From: Olavius sp. associated proteobacterium Delta 1
GTDB taxonomy: Bacteria; Desulfobacterota; Desulfobacteria; Desulfobacterales; JAFDCJ01
NCBI GenBank assembly: GCA_902749685.1
Contig: CACVKW010000276.1
Location: forward strand, 1 to 64,000
Direction of reading: 5' to 3'
DNA: 64,000 nt
A program made the translations under genes and the position numbers. This document shows, one piece after another, positions 1 to 7,661 of the stretch. The first letter of the stretch is position 1. Every line of letters starts with the position of its first letter. The notes beneath the pieces were generated by a model that saw only the letters and a program-made list of their open reading frames with translations, did no database searches and had not been told where the DNA came from.

Positions 1-240
1 ACAACCTGATTTCTAAATCACTAATTTCCCGTTTATAACTGCCTGTTTTTATTAAAGGCAGTATTTGATTTTCAAATTATTTTGGACAGCAATGATTTCG
101 TTATATTGTCTAAAACTCGATTTCTAGACCTCGGTCCTAATCCCGTCCATCACTCCAACTTTCCAATACTCCAGTACGCCAACATTTGACCTGAACCCGA
201 ACCTATTAACCTTGAACCCTGAACGGTTACAAACATCTGT
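1..240. repeat. Intergenic edge with degenerate 8-nt and 7-nt repeats
   Basis: No gene is visible here. Positions 149-180 fall into consecutive octamers that end in CC (ATCACTCC, AACTTTCC, AATACTCC, AGTACGCC). Positions 185-227 fall into heptamers of the type TTGACCT, GAACCCG, TAACCTT, GAACCCT. A close relative of the octamer block recurs at 36701-36724. The stretch lies just past the stop codon of the leftward flavoprotein gene, so it could also be part of its 3' untranslated region. Confidence 0.5.
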
Positions 241-1938
241 CTAAGGGGTGTGCTTCTGAAACATCACCCGCTCACCTTCCAGGCGCTGACCCAAAAAGCA
301 GAAAAAGTTTTCATCGTCGCGTTCGGGGTAATCGAGGCGGGTGAAAATCCGGAAACGGCTTTCGCGACGCTCGATAGTACCGCGGAAGATGATCTCACCG
401 CACTCGATCAGGTTGCGCATCTCCAGACAATGGGTCATTTCGTGGGGATTGGCAGCGCCTAATCGCATGTTCTGCTTCAAATAAGCCAACGAATCGATGC
501 CCCGCTGGGCCATGGTGCCGGATCGGTAGGTGATGTTGTAGTCATTCATCACGTTTTGGATGAAGCCCTGGGCCTCCTGCCAGGCATCGCCATCGACCCG
601 GGCCTTCACCTGGTTGCTGAAGTCCAGCAAGGCGTCGAAATTGCCGCCCTCCGGTACATGGGGCATTTGCCTGGCAAAGGCCGCGGCCGATTCCCCTGCC
701 AGATGGCCCATGGTCAGGGCCCCCGGAACCACACTTTGGGGTATACCGCCGGCTTCGTCCCCGGCGGCGAACAATCCCGGCAGGGAAGTCCGGCATTTGC
801 CGTCAACGATGGGCCCACCGGCTGCGGCTGCAGAATGTTCGGGCTCCAGAGGCCACAGTTCGATTTTGTGTTTGCGGAAATCGATACCGTATTGCCGGTT
901 TAAATGGTGGAAGCAGGAGCCCGAGCCCTCATTGGCAATGGCCCACTGCATATAGGCCTGATCCGCTTCGCTGCCCCAGGACATGTCGGCGTAGATTGGC
1001 CCGCGGCCGGCCTTCAATTCACCCATGAACGTCTTGTCGGTGCCGAAGGGCGTGGCCGGTCCCTGCCATCTGCCCATCTCGTGGTTGCGGGGCCGAATCA
1101 CTTCGTTAAGACCATTGACTCCGATACCGCAGGGCTGGTAGGAACCGCCGGGCAGGCCACCGCCGCGCACCAGGTTTTTGGAAGACCAGCGTCCGGGGAT
1201 GGAAACGAATTCCATGTTGATTAATTCGGCGCCGGCCCTGAACATGGCGGCTTTGCCGTCGCCGGTCAATGCCGGCGGCATGCGCGTATTGAAGGTCAAA
1301 CCCGAAAAGGTTTTATAAAGCCGGTTGGGCCGGCCGGCAGACATGATGACGGCTTTGGCCCGAAACAGGTGCAGATTTCCGTCCCGGGTGCCATAGCCCA
1401 CCGCTCCGGCGATCTGGCCGTCATGGACCAGCAGGTCGTTGATCATGATTCGATCCGCAATCTTAACCCCGCGTTGGCGTACCTGCCCGGTGAGGACTCG
1501 CTTGACATCACGGCCGTCGAAATGGAGGGTGTTACGGCAGTTGTGGAGTTGATATTGTAGACGGAAGTTGCCCGGTAGAGTGGAATCGGTATAGCGCATC
1601 TTCAGTCCGAAACGCTCCAGATCCAGAATGCGGTCGTAGGCGGTGGCGGCAATATAGTGGATGATTTCCTTGTTGATGAGACCTTTGGCCAGGTTTTGGA
1701 TATGGTCCTCAACCAGATCATCCAGGCTCACGCCCTCGGATTTTTGGACCTCGGGAAAGTAGGCCCAGATGTGGTCGGTTCCAGTGGCAGTGCAGCCGGA
1801 GCGCTGCGGATTGGATTTGTCCACCAAAATAACACGGTCGTTGAGTTCGCCGGCCCGAATGGCTGCCATGCACCCGGCCAATCCGCCGCCCACGACACAT
1901 ACGTCACAGGTATGTTCGATGATGTTAAGTTTGGGCAT
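241..1938 (-). CDS. AprA/fumarate-reductase-type FAD flavoprotein
   Basis: A 565-residue FAD-dependent oxidoreductase of the fumarate reductase/succinate dehydrogenase flavoprotein fold, closest in style to the alpha subunit of adenylylsulfate reductase. The N-terminal dinucleotide-binding motif GGGLAG is at residues 17-22, with the ribose-binding acid in VILVD near 36-40. The C-terminal FAD segment GLFAAGDEAGGI lies near residue 390. Genuine AprA is longer (roughly 650 residues), so this is a short paralogue whose substrate is unknown. It has no signal peptide and is probably cytoplasmic. It starts 15 nt after the ferredoxin gene and should receive electrons from, or give them to, that protein. 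It is the last gene of the aminotransferase-ferredoxin-flavoprotein run. True APS reductase is possible but the length and partner argue against it. Confidence 0.8.
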   Translation of the reverse strand: MPKLNIIEHTCDVCVVGGGLAGCMAAIRAGELNDRVILVDKSNPQRSGCTATGTDHIWAYFPEVQKSEGVSLDDLVEDHIQNLAKGLINKEIIHYIAATAYDRILDLERFGLKMRYTDSTLPGNFRLQYQLHNCRNTLHFDGRDVKRVLTGQVRQRGVKIADRIMINDLLVHDGQIAGAVGYGTRDGNLHLFRAKAVIMSAGRPNRLYKTFSGLTFNTRMPPALTGDGKAAMFRAGAELINMEFVSIPGRWSSKNLVRGGGLPGGSYQPCGIGVNGLNEVIRPRNHEMGRWQGPATPFGTDKTFMGELKAGRGPIYADMSWGSEADQAYMQWAIANEGSGSCFHHLNRQYGIDFRKHKIELWPLEPEHSAAAAGGPIVDGKCRTSLPGLFAAGDEAGGIPQSVVPGALTMGHLAGESAAAFARQMPHVPEGGNFDALLDFSNQVKARVDGDAWQEAQGFIQNVMNDYNITYRSGTMAQRGIDSLAYLKQNMRLGAANPHEMTHCLEMRNLIECGEIIFRGTIERRESRFRIFTRLDYPERDDENFFCFLGQRLEGERVMFQKHTP

Positions 1939-1953
1939 GTTTATTCTCCTGTT

Positions 1954-2247
1954 CTATGGTTCGGTGACGGATCGCGAAAACGCGGCGGCTTGTCGCAGTG
2001 CGTCGGCCTGGTCGGTGCCGGGTTCTCCGTGGTTGGCAGGCGAGGGAACGATGTGCATTTGCAGCGGCAGCCGCAAGCGAACGGCTTCCACGGGGCAGTC
2101 GATAACGCACGCCCCGCAATACCAGCATTCATCCGGATAATCAACGGTCGGGACCTCATCCGCCCGGAAGCCGAATATGTCCTGGGGGCAGATATCGTAA
2201 CAGGTACCGCAACAATGACAGAGGTTTTGATCAATTATGGCTGGCAT
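1954..2247 (-). CDS. Two-cluster [4Fe-4S] ferredoxin, AprB-like
   Basis: A 97-residue ferredoxin with two complete CxxCxxCxxxC motifs at C10/13/16/20 and C41/44/47/51, so it should bind two [4Fe-4S] clusters. The remaining 45 residues form a short tail without cysteines. AprB of APS reductase has the same dicluster head but a longer C-terminal tail that wraps around AprA; here that tail is mostly missing. The gene begins 5 nt after the aminotransferase stop and ends 15 nt before the flavoprotein, which implies co-translation. The expected role is to wire the flavoprotein to a soluble electron carrier or a membrane quinone enzyme. Confidence 0.85.
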   Translation of the reverse strand: MPAIIDQNLCHCCGTCYDICPQDIFGFRADEVPTVDYPDECWYCGACVIDCPVEAVRLRLPLQMHIVPSPANHGEPGTDQADALRQAAAFSRSVTEP

Positions 2248-2252
2248 GGTGT

Positions 2253-3434
2253 TTATCCCTTATGTTGGTTGTGGATAAAGGTCTCCAGTCGGTGGATGCC
2301 TTCGGTTACTTCCGTTTCGGTGGCGCACACCGACAGGCGCAAATGACCCTGGCCCGGTTCACCGAATTCGGTGCCCGGCAATGTCACCACTCCGGCTTTC
2401 TCGATCAGGCGAATGGCGAAAGCCATAGCGTCGGGACCGTATTGACTGAAATTGGGAAACACGTAAAAACTTCCCCCCGGAGCCGCGCAACTGACGCCGG
2501 GAAGCGCCTTGATGCGCCGGTAGAGACGGTCCAGTTTAGCGGCAAAATGGCTGCGGATGGGTGCGAGTTCCGCATCGGCACATTTCAAAGCCGCCAATGC
2601 AGCCGTCTGGCTAATCACGGACGGGCACAGGACCACGCAGTAATGAAGCTTTTTGACCGCATGCATGTACGCCGGCGGACCGGCCACGAAGCCGATCCTG
2701 AGGCCCATCATGAGGTGGGATTTTGAAAACCCTCCGAAGGTGAACGTGCGCTGCGCCATATCCGGAAGCGACCCGATGCTCAACGGTTCCCCGTTAAAGG
2801 TATAGTCCCGGTAGATTTCATCCACCAGTACCAAAAGATCGTGGGCTTGAGCAAAATCGGCCAGGGATTTGAGGGTCTGATGTGACCAGACCACACCCAG
2901 GGGATTGTTGGGATTGCAAAACACGATGGCGCGGCTTCTGGGGCGCACGGCCGCAGTCAGCCGCTCGATGTCAGGCACATAACCGTCGGATTCCTCCAGC
3001 GGGACCAGGACGGGTTTGGCGCCGCATACCAGGGTATTCTGGTAATAGGTGCCGTAATGCGGACTGGGTATGATCACCTCATCGCCCGGTTTGAGAATGG
3101 ACCGCATCACGGTATAAAGTCCCTGCTGAACGCCGCAGGTGACGATGATTGCGTCCTCGGAATCGACCGCAAGGGACCAGTCCCGTTCCAGCATGCCGCC
3201 GATACCCTCCCGCAACGCTTTAAATCCGTAATAGTCGGTATAGCGGGCATAGCCGTCAGCAACATGTTCCTGCATGGCCTGGCGAATCGGTAGCGGCATG
3301 ACCATGTCGGGATTTCCCGACGCCAGATTGGCCAGATTATTGCGCCCTTCCATCGCCTGCCAGATGGCCTCCCGCTTGCTCATGGGAATGGCAGCCACAT
3401 CTGGATTGATTTTGGAGGCATCTGCCCGGTGCAT
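2253..3434 (-). CDS. Class I/II PLP aminotransferase
   Basis: A fold-type I aminotransferase of about 393 residues. Visible signatures are the NPNNPLG loop, the DEIYRDY segment with the PLP-pairing aspartate, the Schiff-base lysine in FSKSHLMMGLRIG, and the C-terminal arginine in LRLSVC. An upstream in-frame start at 3512 exists, but 3434 is preferred: it has an AAGGA ribosome site 7-8 nt upstream, the residues before it do not resemble the family, and the predicted leftward promoter (3483-3512) lies between the two starts. The amino-acid substrate cannot be told from sequence. As first gene of the leftward operon it probably removes or installs an amino group on the compound handled by the flavoprotein/ferredoxin pair. 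Confidence 0.85.
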   Translation of the reverse strand: MHRADASKINPDVAAIPMSKREAIWQAMEGRNNLANLASGNPDMVMPLPIRQAMQEHVADGYARYTDYYGFKALREGIGGMLERDWSLAVDSEDAIIVTCGVQQGLYTVMRSILKPGDEVIIPSPHYGTYYQNTLVCGAKPVLVPLEESDGYVPDIERLTAAVRPRSRAIVFCNPNNPLGVVWSHQTLKSLADFAQAHDLLVLVDEIYRDYTFNGEPLSIGSLPDMAQRTFTFGGFSKSHLMMGLRIGFVAGPPAYMHAVKKLHYCVVLCPSVISQTAALAALKCADAELAPIRSHFAAKLDRLYRRIKALPGVSCAAPGGSFYVFPNFSQYGPDAMAFAIRLIEKAGVVTLPGTEFGEPGQGHLRLSVCATETEVTEGIHRLETFIHNQHKG

Positions 3435-3482
3435 TTTTAGTCCTTGGTGAAGTTTTATTCCAGTGGCTAAATTTTGATTATC

Positions 3483-3562
3483 TTTATAAAATATTAATAA
3501 TATTTTTGTCAAGCGGTTAATGATATTTTTTTAGTTGACATTTTGGATCAGTCGGTTATCAT
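3483..3562. promoter_or_regulatory. Divergent promoter pair between aminotransferase and GntR genes
   Basis: Rightward: TTGACA at 3535-3540, a 16-nt spacer and TATCAT at 3557-3562, about 40 nt before the regulator start. Leftward (reverse complement): TTGACA at 3507-3512, an 18-nt spacer and TATAAA at 3483-3488, giving a leader of about 40 nt for the start at 3434. Two related segments, CGGTTAATGATAT and CGGTTATCATATG, lie at about 3514 and 3553 and could be operator half-sites of the GntR protein. The -35/-10 matches are read directly; binding is inference. Confidence 0.6.
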
Positions 3563-3601
3563 ATGAATCGTCCGCAGAAGCGGTGATCTGGTAAGACGAT
3601 T

Positions 3602-4234
3602 ATGAAAAAAGAAGAAGCATACGAAGAATTGCGGGTGCGGATCATCACCAATGCTGTCGCCCCCGGGGAGATCCTCAACGAAAAAGATTTGATGGCGCAG
3701 CTTGCCATCGGCCGTTCTCCACTGCGGGAGATCCTTTTTCGGCTGCAGGAAGAAAACCTGATCAAGCCCTTGCCCCGGCTGGGTTACATGGTGACCACGC
3801 TGGATATTTTCGAAGTGCGCGAACTGGTAGAGCTGCGCCGGGAATTGGAGGGCTTTGCCGGGTACCTTGCGGCTCAGCGTATTACTGCCGAGCAGTTGGC
3901 AGGCTTGCGCACCATCATCCGTGAAGCGGAAGCAGAAACCAGCGAGACCCAAGACGTATCCAACATCTCGGAATATTTCGACACCCGGTTCCACAGTCTG
4001 CTCTACCGGGCGGCCGGAAATCAGAAACTGGTCAAGACCCTGCAAGACCTGCACATTGTCATGCTCAGAATCTGGTTTCATGTGGGATTGGACGCCATCG
4101 GCTTTGCCGATCAGGCCCAGAATCTTTACGAGGTGCTGGAGGCACTGGAGCAAAGAGACCCGGATAAAACCCGTAGCGCCATGGAGGACCATGTCGATCA
4201 ATATGCGGCACAGGTTAAGGAGCAATTCCTCTAA
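3602..4234 (+). CDS. GntR-family regulator, FCD (FadR-like) subfamily
   Basis: A 210-residue repressor-type regulator. Residues 1-65 form the GntR winged helix (ILNEKDLMAQLAIGRSPLRE is the recognition region) and the rest is an all-helical FCD ligand domain with the usual metal-type histidines (FHSLLYRAAG, EDHVDQYAAQ). The family binds small organic acids or amines. It is divergently transcribed from the aminotransferase and is followed by the methyltransferase genes, the classic position of a local pathway regulator. The ribosome-binding site is weak. The inducer is probably an intermediate of the quaternary-amine or amino-acid route encoded on both sides. Confidence 0.85.
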   Translation: MKKEEAYEELRVRIITNAVAPGEILNEKDLMAQLAIGRSPLREILFRLQEENLIKPLPRLGYMVTTLDIFEVRELVELRRELEGFAGYLAAQRITAEQLAGLRTIIREAEAETSETQDVSNISEYFDTRFHSLLYRAAGNQKLVKTLQDLHIVMLRIWFHVGLDAIGFADQAQNLYEVLEALEQRDPDKTRSAMEDHVDQYAAQVKEQFL

Positions 4235-4333
4235 GGCCGTTGGGCACTCCTTAATAAAGAACTTGAAGTTCTATGGGCCATTGACACAATTTGGATCAAA
4301 TTTACCATTTCGATGGTCTAAATTAAATTAACA

Positions 4334-4353
4334 GCGAACCGCAGAATATCGAA
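4334..4353 (+). repeat. Dispersed 20-nt repeat, copy A
   Basis: The word GCGAACCGCAGAATATCGAA occurs here, 47 nt upstream of the first methyltransferase gene. Related copies are at 8555-8598 (two, one diverged) and, in reverse orientation, three tandem 22-nt units at 54476-54541. No coding function is visible. Confidence 0.6.
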
Positions 4354-4399
4354 CAAGGAATCCCAGAATATTGATTGAAGAACAAAAGGAATTATATCC

Positions 4400-5869
4400 A
4401 TGATCAGCGGTTTCAAATCCCAGTGCGTTCCAACTTATCATTTGCTGACACCGGAACATATAAAATCGATCCACAGCGCCACCCTTGAACTGCTGGAAAC
4501 GGCGGGGGTCGATGTCCACCATGACGAGGCCCGGCAAATGCTGGCCGATGCCGGCTGCCGGCTCAAAGGGGATCATCGGGTTCTGATCCCCAATTGGCTG
4601 GTGGAAGCCGCCATCCAAAGTGCCCCGTCCCGCATTACCGTCTACGACCGTCTGGGTAATGTCGCCATGCGCCTTGAGGGCAGACGTGTTCACTATGGCC
4701 TGGGTACGGATCTGATCCGGACCTATGACCTGGAAACCGGTGAGCTGCGCCAGTCCCGGCTCAAGGACGTGGCAACCGCCGCCCGTATTTCCGATTCTCT
4801 CAAGCACATCGATTTTATCGGATCCTACGCCCTTCCCGCTGATTCGCCCCCCAATCTCATATACCTGGATTCGTTTCAAACCGAACTTGAAAACGCCACC
4901 AAACCGATTTTTTACACCGCTGCCGGACTAGAGGACATCACCTACATCAACGCCATGGCAGCCGCAGCCGTCGGCGGTGAAGCGGCCTTGCGGGAGAAAC
5001 CGATTCACATCCACTATTCCGAACCATTGAGCCCGTTAAGCCACAGTTTCGGAGCTGTACAGAAGCTGCTTTTTTGCGCCGATCGCGGCGTTCCCGTCAA
5101 CTACACCCCGGGAATGATGTCCGGCGCCAGCGCGCCGGTGACCCTGGCCGGGGCGATCACCGTGGGCAACGCCGAAGCTCTCAGCGGCCTGGTGATGCAC
5201 CAGCTTCGGGCCAAAGGTGCGCCCATCATCTCCGGATTCGGCACATCAACCTTGGACATGCGCACTTCCACCTGTATTTACGGGTGTCCGGAATACCGTC
5301 TGGCGCTTTCCGCCTGCGCCGATCTCTACCATTACTACGGCCTGCCCATGTGGGGCACAGCCGGTGTGAGCGACGCCAACTGCCTGGATCAGCAGGCCGG
5401 CATGGAATGGTCCATTTCGATCATGGCGGATACCCTGCACGGCGCCAACCTGGTCCACGACATCGGCTATCTTGGCCAGGGGCTCATCGGCCACCCGGGG
5501 GGATTGGTCATGTGTGATGAGATCATCAGCTACGTGAAAAGATTTGTACGCGGATTCGAGCTGGACGATGCCCATATCGGTCTGGACGTGATCCGGCAAG
5601 TGGGTCCCGGCGGGGACTTCCTCTCAACCGAGCAGACCATGGAAATGTTTAAAACCGAGCACTGGCTGCCGGATCAGTGCAACCGGGACAATCTGGACAC
5701 CTGGCTCATGAAGGGCGGCAAAGACTGGGCCGAAACGTGTACCGAAAAAGCCCGTGAAATTTTGAACACCCACACGCCGGCACCGTTGAGTGACGCGGCC
5801 GCTGCCACCCTCAGCGACATCCGCCGTGAAGCCGAAGCAACACTGCAGGACCACCAGTTTAGGCCATAA
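4400..5869 (+). CDS. MttB-family corrinoid methyltransferase (non-pyrrolysine), copy 1
   Basis: A 489-residue member of the trimethylamine methyltransferase superfamily (COG5598). It is open throughout without an in-frame TAG, so it belongs to the non-pyrrolysine branch. Characterised members demethylate quaternary amines such as glycine betaine (MtgB), proline betaine (MtpB) or carnitine (MtcB) and pass the methyl group to a cognate corrinoid protein. Family segments seen include TLELLETAGV near residue 30, the glycine-rich GMMSGASAPVTLAGA near 240 and GTAGVSDANCLD near 320. A good AAAGGA site precedes the ATG. Neither a corrinoid protein nor its reductive activase is encoded in this window, so they must come from elsewhere. 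Substrate not determinable by eye. Confidence 0.88.
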   Translation: MISGFKSQCVPTYHLLTPEHIKSIHSATLELLETAGVDVHHDEARQMLADAGCRLKGDHRVLIPNWLVEAAIQSAPSRITVYDRLGNVAMRLEGRRVHYGLGTDLIRTYDLETGELRQSRLKDVATAARISDSLKHIDFIGSYALPADSPPNLIYLDSFQTELENATKPIFYTAAGLEDITYINAMAAAAVGGEAALREKPIHIHYSEPLSPLSHSFGAVQKLLFCADRGVPVNYTPGMMSGASAPVTLAGAITVGNAEALSGLVMHQLRAKGAPIISGFGTSTLDMRTSTCIYGCPEYRLALSACADLYHYYGLPMWGTAGVSDANCLDQQAGMEWSISIMADTLHGANLVHDIGYLGQGLIGHPGGLVMCDEIISYVKRFVRGFELDDAHIGLDVIRQVGPGGDFLSTEQTMEMFKTEHWLPDQCNRDNLDTWLMKGGKDWAETCTEKAREILNTHTPAPLSDAAAATLSDIRREAEATLQDHQFRP

Positions 5870-5870
5870 T

Positions 5871-5926
5871 ATTGAAGATTGAAGATTGCAAATTGAATAT
5901 TTGTGGATGTCGCTGCGCTCCGTCAT
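5871..5926 (+). repeat. ATTGAAG heptad element with shared core
   Basis: Directly after the methyltransferase stop there are heptamers ATTGAAG, ATTGAAG, ATTGCAA, ATTGAAT, followed by the core GATGTCGCTGCGCTCCGTCA. The same heptads and nearly the same core recur at 12107-12160, inside a different operon, which identifies a mobile or templated element and not chance similarity. Confidence 0.6.
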
Positions 5927-6043
5927 TTTTACAGGTATCGTTTCCAAGGAATATGATCAGCACATACGATCGGCGGAACATGATTCTTTCTAACTAACTG
6001 ACAGGTCGGGGAGTTTTCCGCGTCAGGCCCAGATCGAAGCGGA

Positions 6044-6142
6044 GTGGATGATCGCCACCGAAAGCGGATGCTGTCTGAGATCAGCCGGTTTCGGTGGTGA
6101 TTATCCACCTAAGCGGGTCGGCTTTGAAAAACTCGCTGACCC
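6044..6142 (+). promoter_or_regulatory. Two successive stem-loops in the leader of the second MttB gene
   Basis: Arms 6044-6067 and 6085-6108 pair over 24 positions with two G-U wobbles and one mismatch, around a 17-nt loop. A second stem, GGGTCGGC (6115-6122) with GCTGACCC (6135-6142), follows at once. The start codon of the methyltransferase is 24 nt after the second stem. No run of T follows either hairpin, so a simple intrinsic terminator is unlikely. They could be an RNA leader that regulates translation, a processing site between the two methyltransferase genes, or the remnant ends of a mobile element. No match to the B12-box consensus was seen. Confidence 0.5.
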
Positions 6143-6165
6143 CTCAATGAACTAAGGAAATAACC

Positions 6166-7635
6166 ATGTCGACCCCACGCACGCCGGTTTGTACCCCCGG
6201 CTATAGAATCTTGAGTACCGGGCAGATCGATCGGATTCATGCCGCAACCCTGGAACTGCTCGAAACCGTCGGCGTCAACATCCGTCATCGGGGGGCAAGG
6301 GATATGATGGCGGAGGCCGGATGCACGGTTCGGAATGACGGTACCGTTTTTATTCCCGGTCAACTGGTGGCAGATGCCATTCAAAGTGCGCCGTCTTCGG
6401 TTAGCATCTACAACCGTCTTGGGGAAAAAGCGTTGCAGCTTGAGGACCGCCGCATCCATTTCGGTCTGGGGACCGATCTGGCCAAAATCTATGACCTTGA
6501 AACCGGCCGAATCAGGGAATCCACCTTAAAAGATGTTCAAACTGCGGTTCGCATTGCCGACGCCTTGCCTGAGATTGATTTCATCGCCTCATACGTCATC
6601 CCAAACGATTCCCCGCCCAACCTGATGTATATCGATGCATTCAAATCCCAGCTTGAACACTCGACCAAAGCCATCTTTTTTACTGCTGCGGGCTTGGAAG
6701 ATATCCGTTTTATCAGGGAGATGGCTGTTGCCGTTGCCGGGGGCCGGGACAATCTGCGCCGCAAGCCTTTTCTGATCCACTACACAGAGCCGTCCAGCCC
6801 GCTGATTCACAGCGCAGGCGCCGTTGAAAAACTGCTGTTCTGTGCGGACCATCACATACCCGTCACCTATACGCCGGGCATGATGTCCGGCGCCACCGGG
6901 CCGGTCACGCTGGCAGGCGCGCTGGCGCTGGGAAACGCCGAAGCGTTGAGCGGCCTTGTCATGCACCAGCTTCGGTCAAAAGGAGCCCCCATCATCTCGG
7001 GCATCGGCATGGCCGTAATGGATATGGCCCGGGTCACGTGTATCTACGGTTGTCCCGAATATCGCCTGGTCCTTTCGGCCTGTGCCGATTTGTACCACCA
7101 TTATAAAATTCCCGTGTGGGGCACCGCCGGCGTCACGGATGCCAATTGCCTGGATCTGCAGGCCGGAATGGAATGGGGGGACTCCCTGTTGCTGAATGCC
7201 ATGGCCGGCGTCAATCTGAGTCACAACGTCGGCTACCTGGCACAGGGATTGGTTGGCCATCCGGCAGCCCTGGTGGTATGCGACGAGATTATCAGTTATA
7301 CCAGACGGTTTATGCGTGGTTTTGAATTGGATGACAACCACTTGAATCTCGATACCATTCGTCAGGTCGGCGCCGGGGGCAGTTTCCTGTCCGCCCGGCA
7401 GACCGTCCGGTTGTTCAGATCGGAACACTGGTATCCAAACCTGTGCAATCGGAATTCTGTCGGTTCTTGGCAGAACAACGGCGGCAAAGATATGGCAGAT
7501 CTTGCCGTGGAAAAAACCCGGGACATTTTGCGCAACCACGTGACCGAAGCATGGTCCGAATCCGTGCATAACGAGCTGAGCCGCATCCGATTCCGTGCGG
7601 GAAAGCATTTAAAAGATGTTCAGTTTACACCCTGA
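6166..7635 (+). CDS. MttB-family corrinoid methyltransferase (non-pyrrolysine), copy 2
   Basis: A second 489-residue MttB homologue that aligns with copy 1 from end to end without gaps of note (for example GMMSGATGPVTLAGA against GMMSGASAPVTLAGA, and GTAGVTDANCLD against GTAGVSDANCLD). Again there is no TAG codon. The start has an AAGGAA site. Its stop codon overlaps the ATG of a small upstream extension of the next gene. The two copies differ most at the N-terminus and in residues that would line the substrate barrel, so they may act on different methylation states or related amines, or form a hetero-complex. The 296-nt gap from copy 1 holds a heptad element and two hairpins. Confidence 0.88.
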   Translation: MSTPRTPVCTPGYRILSTGQIDRIHAATLELLETVGVNIRHRGARDMMAEAGCTVRNDGTVFIPGQLVADAIQSAPSSVSIYNRLGEKALQLEDRRIHFGLGTDLAKIYDLETGRIRESTLKDVQTAVRIADALPEIDFIASYVIPNDSPPNLMYIDAFKSQLEHSTKAIFFTAAGLEDIRFIREMAVAVAGGRDNLRRKPFLIHYTEPSSPLIHSAGAVEKLLFCADHHIPVTYTPGMMSGATGPVTLAGALALGNAEALSGLVMHQLRSKGAPIISGIGMAVMDMARVTCIYGCPEYRLVLSACADLYHHYKIPVWGTAGVTDANCLDLQAGMEWGDSLLLNAMAGVNLSHNVGYLAQGLVGHPAALVVCDEIISYTRRFMRGFELDDNHLNLDTIRQVGAGGSFLSARQTVRLFRSEHWYPNLCNRNSVGSWQNNGGKDMADLAVEKTRDILRNHVTEAWSESVHNELSRIRFRAGKHLKDVQFTP

Positions 7636-7661
7636 TGATTTTCAGGCAAGAGAGGGAATGT

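Noticed and set aside
1718-2346. Long plus-strand open frames opposite the flavoprotein and ferredoxin genes
   Set aside because: They are antisense shadows without domains or ribosome sites; the minus-strand genes have clear family motifs.
6044-6142. Cobalamin riboswitch upstream of the second MttB gene
   Set aside because: I found no B12-box or the conserved receptor-core words; only two plain stem-loops are visible.
4400-7635. Pyrrolysine-dependent trimethylamine methyltransferases
   Set aside because: Both frames are open over the full 489 codons without a TAG, so they belong to the non-pyrrolysine branch.
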